Source of the DNA: Candidatus Acidiferrum typicum
GTDB taxonomy: Bacteria; Acidobacteriota; Terriglobia; Acidiferrales; UBA7541
Reading direction: 5' to 3'
Length of the DNA stretch: 31,760 nucleotides
NCBI GenBank assembly: GCA_002478115.1
Contig: DLMH01000076.1
Coordinates: 20,739 to 52,498 of the forward strand
Below the pieces are notes generated by a model, which did no database searches, was not told the DNA's origin, and saw nothing but the letters and a program-made list of their open reading frames with translations. The position numbers and the translations under genes were made by a program. Positions 25,515 through 31,760 of this stretch are shown here, one piece after another. The stretch's first letter is position 1; each line of letters begins with the position of its first letter.

Positions 25515-26309
25515 TCAAAGAATGCTGCGGAGGATGCCACCTTCGGCGCGGACTGCGGCGCCATTGATAATTGCGCCTTGCGCGCCGGCCACGAAGGCGA
25601 CGACAGCCGCAACCTCTTCCGGCGATGCGAAGCGCTTGAGAAGCGACGAGGGCCGGACCGTCGCGAAAAACTGCTTTTCAACTTCCGCGACAGAGACGCC
25701 CTTCCGGCGCCCCATCTCTTGGACAAATGCGGTTACGCCTTCCGAGGCCGTGGGTCCCGGCAAAACGGAATTTACGGTGACGCCCGTGCCGGCAACCGAT
25801 TCAGCCAGGCCACGGGCGATAGCGACCTGGGCGGTTTTGGTCATGCCGTAGTGAATCATCTCCGCGGGAATTTGCTGCGCAGATTCGCTGGAAATGAAGA
25901 TCACGCGGCCCCAGTTCTTGCGCAACATCCCGGGAAGAAAATGGCGGGTCAACCGGACGCCGCTCAAGACGTTTACCGCAAAAAAACGAATCCAATCTGA
26001 ATCGGGGATTTCAAGAAAGGGCTTGGGCTCGAAAATACCGAGATTGTTCACGAGAATATCGGCTTCCGGAACCTGCTCGATGAAACGTGCAACGCCTTCG
26101 GAATCCCCCAGATCGGAGGCGATGCCGCGGACATCCGCGCTTCTGGTGCGTTGACGAATGGAATCAAGCGCGGCGGCAATACGCGCTTCGGTGCGGCCAT
26201 TGATAATGACGCGCGCGCCTTCTTCCGCAAGTGCGGAAGCGATGGCGAGACCGATTCCCGCGGTCGAGCCGGTCACAACGGCCTGCCTTCCCTGCAAACC
26301 CAAATTCAT
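25515..26309 (-). CDS. SDR family oxidoreductase
   Basis: The 264-residue classical short-chain dehydrogenase has TGSTAGIG (13-20) for dinucleotide binding, NGRT (37-40) suggesting NADP preference, NNLG (88-91, with Leu for the usual Ala), catalytic serine in FISSESA (138-144) and Y154/K158 in YGMTK. It resembles uncharacterised FabG-like reductases; the substrate is unknown. It is cytoplasmic. The ATG has AGAGGAA about 9 nt upstream. It lies 44 nt downstream of the aldo/keto reductase gene on the same strand, so the two oxidoreductases are likely co-transcribed. Confidence 0.88.
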   Translation of the reverse strand: MNLGLQGRQAVVTGSTAGIGLAIASALAEEGARVIINGRTEARIAAALDSIRQRTRSADVRGIASDLGDSEGVARFIEQVPEADILVNNLGIFEPKPFLEIPDSDWIRFFAVNVLSGVRLTRHFLPGMLRKNWGRVIFISSESAQQIPAEMIHYGMTKTAQVAIARGLAESVAGTGVTVNSVLPGPTASEGVTAFVQEMGRRKGVSVAEVEKQFFATVRPSSLLKRFASPEEVAAVVAFVAGAQGAIINGAAVRAEGGILRSIL

Positions 26310-26353
26310 GTTTCGTTTCCTCTTGTCTGAAAGTCAGGCGCCTTGAAGCGCGT

Positions 26354-27337
26354 TTAGAGTGCCGCTTTCGCCTTTGCCAGAGTACTTGAAAAGGCTTCGA
26401 TTTCGTCAATTTCCTGGGGGCTAAGTCTCAGCTCGCCGCCGCGCATCACGCCTTCCGCTTGTTTGGCGCTGCGCGAGCCAACTATGGCGCCGGTGATCAC
26501 GGGATTGCGCAGCGTCCAGGCTATGGCCACTTCGCCGGGACCCCGGCCGTGACGCGCGCCGATTTCCTTCAGTTTCTCCACCAATTCCAGATTCTTGGAG
26601 AGTTTTGGCTCCTTGTACTCGGGATTGCGGCTGCGAAAATCGTCGGGCGGAAGAGCGGCCGCGCGCTCGCGAGTCATGCCGCCGGTGAGCATCCCCGAAA
26701 ACATTGGGGCGTAGACAATCACGCCAATGCCGCGTTTCGCGCAATACGGCAAGGTGGTTTCCTCGATCTGGCGGCGCAGAATGGAGTAAGGGGGCTGGAG
26801 AGAAGTGACCGGAGCGATGGCCTCCGCACGCTTGATTTGCTCTGCGTTAAAGTTGGAGACGCCAATCCAGCGCACCTTGCCTTCCTTTCGCAAGGCTGCC
26901 AGAGTTTGCCAAACTTCTTCCAAGCCGGGCCCGTTATCGGCCGGCGGCCAATGGACCTGATACAGATCGATGGTGCCGGTTTGCAGGCGGCGAAGGCTGC
27001 TCTCGCACTCCTCGCGGATGGAACTGGCGGAGTGACTGGAGCTGATTTTGCCGCTGGCGTCCCAGCGAAGAACGCACTTGGTAAAAACGTAGGGCCGCGC
27101 GCCGCGCCAATCATTCAGAGCACGGGCAACGACCTCCTCCGAATGGCCCAAGCCGTAAACGGCAGCGGTATCGATCCAGTTGACGCCGAGTTCGAGAGCG
27201 CGGTGAATGGCGGCAATGGAATCGGAGTCTTCCTGCGGGCCCCAGGAGAACTCCCATCCCGCACCGCCGATGGCCCAAGCGCCAAATCCTGTTGGAGTGA
27301 TGTAAAGATCAGAATTGCCAAGTTTGCGTGTTTGCAT
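26354..27337 (-). CDS. Aldo/keto reductase
   Basis: The 327-residue TIM-barrel NADPH-dependent reductase has the catalytic tetrad D56, Y61, K87 and H129 in IDTAAVYG, TKC and QVHWP. WIGVSNFNAEQI and YAPMFSGMLTGG are typical, as is the cofactor-binding GAIVGSRSAKQ near the C-terminus. It is closest to bacterial AKR members that act on sugars, methylglyoxal or aldehydes; the substrate is unknown. The ATG at 27337 is preferred because AAGGAA is directly upstream and it gives the family start TRKLGNSDLYITPTGFG; a longer frame opens at 27403. It is first in a two-gene unit with the SDR gene. Confidence 0.9.
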   Translation of the reverse strand: MQTRKLGNSDLYITPTGFGAWAIGGAGWEFSWGPQEDSDSIAAIHRALELGVNWIDTAAVYGLGHSEEVVARALNDWRGARPYVFTKCVLRWDASGKISSSHSASSIREECESSLRRLQTGTIDLYQVHWPPADNGPGLEEVWQTLAALRKEGKVRWIGVSNFNAEQIKRAEAIAPVTSLQPPYSILRRQIEETTLPYCAKRGIGVIVYAPMFSGMLTGGMTRERAAALPPDDFRSRNPEYKEPKLSKNLELVEKLKEIGARHGRGPGEVAIAWTLRNPVITGAIVGSRSAKQAEGVMRGGELRLSPQEIDEIEAFSSTLAKAKAAL

Positions 27338-27442
27338 ATTTCCTTCATACCGCAAGGAGAGTCGCCCAGGCAATCGAAGATCGAGTGCAGGCACCGGGCG
27401 CATTTATTGGATGAAGGGAAGGTGGCAAAGGTTAGGAAGGTA

Positions 27443-30400
27443 TCACTGAGCGACGAATGCCGCGTCCAGGGAAACGGACTCCCCGCCGGGATTAGTGATA
27501 ATCAATTGCTGCGGCCCCGGCGAAAGCACGGGAGTGGTAATCAGCAGCGTGTTTATATCCTTGAAGGTGACACTCGCCGACTTACCGCCGAGTGTGGCTT
27601 TCGTTGCGGACTGGAAGCCACTGCCACGGATGGTGATGCTGGTGCCACCGGCCGCGGCTCCGGAAGATGGTGAAAGGCTGCCGATACCCAGAGGCACATT
27701 GGCGAGTTGCAGGACCGTCAAGCCGGAAGTGGTGAGCGCGAAAAGATACTCGCCATTCTCGTCGGTGGTCAGGAAACAGCCGTGAAGGCCATCGATATCC
27801 GTGGAAAGCATGGCGAAGGGCTCGGGGAGATAGATGCGCAGGCGAAGCCGGCCGCTGTGCGCATCGCGGATATCGATGCCGCCTCGAATGCCTTGAGCCG
27901 AGGGAGCGCTGGGAGGCGGACCATCCAGAAAAGGATCGAAGAGGAGCGCGCCGGAAGGATGTAGCACGACGCCGGGAACGGCAGTTCGATTGGGAATGGA
28001 TTCGAGTTCGGCGGAGACGGGCGTCGAGAAGAGAGAAAGATCGGTGCCGCGAATTTCCGTAGCGCTGTTGGAGCGCATGGCGAACAGAGTTCCATCGGCG
28101 GATGTGGAGAGATCGGAAGCGGAGTCGTTGGCGGAGGAAACGGTGAAGGCGTTTGGAGCTGCGGCGGTCCACTGGGCAACCGGCCCGCCAGGCGCCGTGC
28201 CGAAAGCAAGGTAGACGGTGTCTCCGGCGGAATCCGCCTGGAGCAAGGGAGCGCCGGTCAGCGAACTGACTTCGGGCTGAGGCGCAGGCTGGAGAGTGGG
28301 CGGACTGGCGGTCAAATCCATTTGGCCGAGACAGGAATTGCAGCTTCCGGTTGAGCCGCCTTCTCCGCTAAGGCCGACGAAGACGGTCGCGGAGCTCGTG
28401 GCCGCCACGCGGGCCGGGCCGGAGTCTGCGTAACCCGCCACGCCGCCCACCGGGACCTGCGCGCCATTGTTCGCGCCACCATCCGGACTGATGAGGTACA
28501 CGTTCTGTGCGCCAAAATCGGCGACGATGAGCTGCGAGCCGTCAGGCGTGAGCGCGAGGCCCCGAAGCGCGGCATCGGGCGGAGGCCCATTGGGCGGTGG
28601 CTCGATCGGGGTCTGGAATTCCTGGCCGGTGCGATTGAAGACGTCCACATGATCGATGGCGCTGAGATAGACCTGCTGGCGCAGGGGATCGTTGAGAAGA
28701 AACTTGTAGAGGCCGGAATGGGGGAAAGTAGCGCTTGCACTCAAATACTGGAAGGACTTGGGCGCAGTCGTATTGCCCGAAGGAGCGGTGATGGAAATGT
28801 CGGCTTTGCCGGGTGTACCCGGAGGAGTGGTCACGGTGATGCGTTCCAGAGAAAAAGGATAAGTGGCATCAAGGGAAAGTGCGCTCGCAAAACTTGGCAG
28901 ACTTTCGACCTTTTGCACGGTGGCGGCCGTGCCACCAATGGTGACCGTGAGATTGCCGGTGCTGGCGCCAAATCCAAAGCCTAAGAAGCAAACCGTGTCG
29001 CCGCCCGCTTGGGAGCCAGCATCCGGAAAAACCTGCAGAATGGCGGGACCGTAGCTGAATGCAGCGGGCGCCACGGCAATCCAGCCGTTGGAAAAGTAGG
29101 CGGTGAGATTCACGGGGCCGGACATGGCGCTCGGAGGAGAAGAAACCTGCAGTTGGGTGGAGCTTGCCGCCGTGGCATTGACGGTGGACTGCGACCCAAA
29201 GCGAACCTGTGGATTGGAGGAGAAATTAGAACCGCTCAGGGTGAGGGATGCACCACCCGTATTGGCTCCTTCCGCCGGCTGAGCAACCGGCGCACTCGCG
29301 AAGACCGGCGCGTTTTGCGGCAGCGCGGTTGGATTGGCGGCATCGAGGAAGTTCAGGCCGCGATTCGACAGCCCAATCAGAAGCTGGGTCTCATCCGCGT
29401 CCTCGAGGATCGTGGGGATGCCTTCAACCGCGAGATCCGGGATCTGCCCGAGGTTCAGGAGACTCGAAACGGAAAGCGCCGTCACGACATGGCCGTGGCC
29501 GAACGGTTCGGCCACGTAGAGTGTTTGTCCGTCACGGGAAAAAACAATCCCGGCGGCACTTGGCGAAGAATAGGAACCGAACGAGTTCAGAGTTCCATCC
29601 AGCAAAAAAACCTGCGAGGCGCCCGGCGCGCCAAAAACGACGGCGAAGCGGCTCCCGTCGGAATTGGCGGCCGCGAATGAAATCGCCCCCGCACCAAGTG
29701 CCTTCGGCCCGCTCAGGAGATTGCCATTGGAATCGAAGACGGCAATCTCACCGGTGGAATCGTTGGAAGCGACAATCACCCGGGTATGATCGCCGGAGCG
29801 GGCCATCACACCAACGCCGTTTTGAAAGACGGCCGGGGCGGCCGGCGTGAGATTTGTAAAGAGATTCGAGGCGGGAACCCAGAGCGCCAGGAGCGCTTCA
29901 CTGGCGGAGGGCTGGCGCAAGCGAACGAGCAATTTGCCTGTGGCGAGCGAAAGGACTTCGTTGGGGCGATCGAAGACGACATTGGGGATGGGTGTGAGGC
30001 CCGCAACAGGGTAGCGCGTGGCCACCTGGAGGGATGCGGTGTTGATGGCGAGGATCTGTTCAAGCGCGGTGCCCACCCACAACGTTGCGCCGTCCATGGA
30101 AAGATCAACGCTGGCGGCGCCCGGGGCGTCTATGGTCGCTTGCAGCGAGGCATCGGAAGACGAGAATACCTCCACGCGATTCATCGCCCGATTGGCGACA
30201 AAGAAGCGTTTGCCACCCGCGTCATAAACGATATGGCGGTGATGCGGTTCGCCTGCGAGGCTATTAAGCAGAAGCACGGAATCATTGCGGACATAAATGC
30301 TGCGCGGAAGGTTTTGCGCGGAAGCCGCCTGGATGCTGATCGAAAGATCGGAGGAATGCGAAAGGGATCCGCTGGTGCCCTGCGCGGTCACGGAGAATTG

Positions 30401-30745
30401 TCCCGTGGAGGCATTGAAGGCTGCGCCGAACATCACCGCTGTGTTTTGACCCGCGGCCACGGAAAAAGGGCTGGTGGGATTGCTGATGATTCCGGAGGGC
30501 ATACCGGCCAGGGTGACTTGCACGTTTCCCGCAAAGCCATTTTCAGAGGTGACGGAAACGGTGACGGGCGAGCTTGTGCCGCCTTGCGGCAGGCTTACCG
30601 AAGCAGAAGAAAGCGAGATGGTGAAGTCAGGTTGCGGAGGAGGTGGCTGGATCCCACCTCCGCCTCCTCCTCCACCACCACAGCCGGCCGTGGATACCAA
30701 GATGGCCAGACCGAGGGCCGGGATGCTTCTAACGCCTCCCCACAT
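27443..30745 (-). CDS. Large surface lipoprotein with beta-propeller and IPT/TIG domains
   Basis: The 1100-residue protein has a signal peptide with a lipobox-like end (VSTAG before C22), then nine glycines and a Pro-rich spacer, so it is probably anchored in the outer or inner membrane. Residues about 40-140 form an Ig-like domain (LSSASVSLPQGGTSSPVTV is typical of bacterial Ig folds). About 155-480 and 680-1010 contain repeated WD-like beta-propeller strands (FSRDGQTLYVAE, LTPDGSQLIVADF). IPT/TIG domains lie at about 485-565, 567-670 and 1020-1100 (SPSSGAAAGGTSITIRGSGF). Such proteins are common and uncharacterised in Acidobacteria. The ATG at 30745 is chosen because AGGAG lies 9 nt upstream and it places the signal peptide at the N-terminus; a longer frame opens at 30826. 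The promoter is at 30845-30873. Confidence 0.82.
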   Translation of the reverse strand: MWGGVRSIPALGLAILVSTAGCGGGGGGGGGIQPPPPQPDFTISLSSASVSLPQGGTSSPVTVSVTSENGFAGNVQVTLAGMPSGIISNPTSPFSVAAGQNTAVMFGAAFNASTGQFSVTAQGTSGSLSHSSDLSISIQAASAQNLPRSIYVRNDSVLLLNSLAGEPHHRHIVYDAGGKRFFVANRAMNRVEVFSSSDASLQATIDAPGAASVDLSMDGATLWVGTALEQILAINTASLQVATRYPVAGLTPIPNVVFDRPNEVLSLATGKLLVRLRQPSASEALLALWVPASNLFTNLTPAAPAVFQNGVGVMARSGDHTRVIVASNDSTGEIAVFDSNGNLLSGPKALGAGAISFAAANSDGSRFAVVFGAPGASQVFLLDGTLNSFGSYSSPSAAGIVFSRDGQTLYVAEPFGHGHVVTALSVSSLLNLGQIPDLAVEGIPTILEDADETQLLIGLSNRGLNFLDAANPTALPQNAPVFASAPVAQPAEGANTGGASLTLSGSNFSSNPQVRFGSQSTVNATAASSTQLQVSSPPSAMSGPVNLTAYFSNGWIAVAPAAFSYGPAILQVFPDAGSQAGGDTVCFLGFGFGASTGNLTVTIGGTAATVQKVESLPSFASALSLDATYPFSLERITVTTPPGTPGKADISITAPSGNTTAPKSFQYLSASATFPHSGLYKFLLNDPLRQQVYLSAIDHVDVFNRTGQEFQTPIEPPPNGPPPDAALRGLALTPDGSQLIVADFGAQNVYLISPDGGANNGAQVPVGGVAGYADSGPARVAATSSATVFVGLSGEGGSTGSCNSCLGQMDLTASPPTLQPAPQPEVSSLTGAPLLQADSAGDTVYLAFGTAPGGPVAQWTAAAPNAFTVSSANDSASDLSTSADGTLFAMRSNSATEIRGTDLSLFSTPVSAELESIPNRTAVPGVVLHPSGALLFDPFLDGPPPSAPSAQGIRGGIDIRDAHSGRLRLRIYLPEPFAMLSTDIDGLHGCFLTTDENGEYLFALTTSGLTVLQLANVPLGIGSLSPSSGAAAGGTSITIRGSGFQSATKATLGGKSASVTFKDINTLLITTPVLSPGPQQLIITNPGGESVSLDAAFVAQ

Positions 30746-30844
30746 GGCGTGACTCCTGAACTGCGTGAACCAGCGGAGCAGCGCACAGCCGGCGAGGACG
30801 GACGCCGGCCGGAACAACGCCGCCAAGAGAGGTAAACAAGGCTC

Positions 30845-30873
30845 ACAATAAATATATATTCTAGACTTGTCAA
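30845..30873 (-). promoter_or_regulatory. Sigma-70-like promoter of the lipoprotein gene
   Basis: On the minus strand TTGACA (30868-30873) is a perfect -35 hexamer, followed after exactly 17 bp by TATTGT (30845-30850) as a -10 matching 4 of 6 positions. The spacer is AT-rich. It gives a 5' leader of about 90 nt before the ATG at 30745. Confidence 0.7.
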
Positions 30874-30910
30874 GTTATTAAATACTGTGGAGGAAATAGT
30901 AGAGAACAAT

Positions 30911-30942
30911 AACAAAACGGCGCGAACCGGAGGCTCGCGCCG
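30911..30942 (-). terminator. Intrinsic terminator of the bactofilin gene
   Basis: Read on the minus strand, CGGCGCGA pairs with TCGCGCCG over 8 bp with a 9-nt loop, followed by TTTTGTT. It begins 33 nt after the bactofilin stop and lies just upstream of the lipoprotein promoter, separating the two units. Confidence 0.82.
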
Positions 30943-30975
30943 CTCTTGCTGAAAAAGCTGCTGCAGGCCGTGCTG

Positions 30976-31530
30976 TTAGATCGTTTTCGGGGCAGCACCC
31001 GCGGCCGCAGTCGCCGAGGTGCGCGAGAAAGAACCCGCGCCGGATTCCTTTTCACCTGACTTGTCGATTTCGATGGAGCCTTTAAAGTAGGCGCCGTCTT
31101 CGATCATGATGCGGGCGGTGGTGAGATCGCCGTTGACGGACCCATCCTTCTTAATCTCAATGCGGTCCTTGGCGCGGAGATTCCCCTTGACGGTGCCATA
31201 GACCACAACTTCGCGAGCGATAATGTCCGCGGTCAGCTTGGCCGCGGCGCCCACGGTGAGTTTGCGCTCGTCAAGCTGCACCAGACCCTCGACCGTTCCC
31301 TCGATCACCAGGTCTTCGTTCCCGGAAATTTCGCCCTTCACGTGCAGGCTTGGCCCGAGCCGCGCCGTCGCGCGATCCGCGGTTGCACCTATCGGACGCA
31401 TTGCATCAGTACTCATGGCGGTAGTTCCCTCCCAAGATGCCGCAGAAGGCTTCGGCGGCGGATTCACTGGCAAATTTTTTGTTTCCGGGTGCGCGGCTTG
31501 CGGCGTATCCGGCTTCTTATTGCTCCACAT
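30976..31530 (-). CDS. Bactofilin family cytoskeletal protein
   Basis: The 184-residue protein has an unordered Pro-rich N-terminus (about 1-58), a right-handed beta-helix bactofilin core (about 60-156) and a flexible Ser/Ala tail. The core shows the family rhythm of short glycine-turn strands: LHVKGEISGNEDLVIEGTVEG (62-82), LTVGAAAKLTADIIAREVVV (91-110), YGTVKGNLRAKDRIEI (111-126), GSVNGDLTTARIMIEDGAYFKGSIEI (130-155). Bactofilins polymerise without nucleotide and help set cell shape or position envelope machinery. The ATG at 31530 has GGGAGGT directly upstream; an in-frame start at 31629 adds 33 residues lacking homology and is rejected. No cell-wall gene is adjacent in the window. Confidence 0.93.
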   Translation of the reverse strand: MWSNKKPDTPQAAHPETKNLPVNPPPKPSAASWEGTTAMSTDAMRPIGATADRATARLGPSLHVKGEISGNEDLVIEGTVEGLVQLDERKLTVGAAAKLTADIIAREVVVYGTVKGNLRAKDRIEIKKDGSVNGDLTTARIMIEDGAYFKGSIEIDKSGEKESGAGSFSRTSATAAAGAAPKTI

Positions 31531-31760
31531 CGGACCTCCCAAGGGACAAGCACACCCCACGCGGAATTCTGGCTCGGGGTATGCAAACAATAATCCGCGG
31601 GGATGCGCGCCGCAAACAAAGTATCCCAAGTGGGTTCCTGAAAGTAACTAGTCGCAAGAACAGGTATCACGCTGTACCGAGTACATGAGGAAATGAACGA
31701 GCAGGAGACGAACGCGGGAGTGCGCGGACTGTTCGCCCGCTAGTCTTCTGTATCTTAAAT
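31531..31760. other. Right-end region upstream of the bactofilin gene
   Basis: This 230-bp stretch must hold the bactofilin promoter but no convincing -35/-10 pair was found. A 16-codon plus-strand frame (31694-31744) with a GAGGAA directly upstream is too short and badly spaced to call. Confidence 0.4.

Overview
The window looks like part of a chromosome of a GC-rich Gram-negative bacterium, most likely an Acidobacteriota (Terriglobia-like) member. This is inferred from the gene style: a FHA-GAF-SpoIIE phosphatase, a lipoprotein with a poly-glycine tract and IPT repeats, a bactofilin, a MacA/MacB-type exporter, a receiver/PPDK_N protein, and interspersed palindromic repeats whose shadow translations (for example 'HSERSEES') I recall from such genomes. 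There is no rRNA or tRNA gene and no CRISPR array.

Layout, left to right. (1) 1-209: the start of a secreted Ala/Pro/Lys-rich protein, minus strand, cut by the window edge, followed by about 650 bp with no convincing gene. (2) 860-5947: a nitrogen/NAD block. A minus-strand group asnA-pncB-UPF0303 is divergent from gdhA, with a shared 477-bp intergenic region holding a perfect CRP/FNR-like palindrome and a two-hairpin repeat; gdhA ends in a clear intrinsic terminator. (3) 5969-9799: a 991-residue receiver/PPDK_N protein and a small Cys-rich membrane protein. (4) 9981-11410: a two-gene accessory cassette with an ATGA overlap, both products carrying PD-(D/E)XK-nuclease-like motifs, expressed from what looks like a leaderless promoter with an embedded palindrome. 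This is the best candidate for an undescribed system. (5) 11573-14885: cysteine synthase, a xylose-dehydrogenase-like SDR, and a class IV aminotransferase. (6) 15200-17690: a FHA-GAF-SpoIIE phosphatase behind a 108-bp MITE-like element, then a PNPOx-like flavoprotein; several palindromic repeats lie in the gaps.

(7) 17964-23513: a minus-strand exporter operon (MacA-like adaptor, MacB-type ATPase, two FtsX-type permeases) preceded by a CPBP-family membrane protease homologue and a short ORF that looks like a remnant of a histidine kinase. (8) 23547-27337: an acetyl-CoA hydrolase/CoA-transferase, a DUF6526-like membrane protein, an SDR and an aldo/keto reductase. (9) 27443-31530: a 1100-residue surface lipoprotein with a recognisable sigma-70-like promoter, and a bactofilin followed by an intrinsic terminator.

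Most of the window is core metabolism and envelope function. The accessory signal is concentrated in the nuclease-like pair and in the mobile or repeat elements placed in intergenic gaps. All functional calls are from reading the protein sequences; no database search was run.
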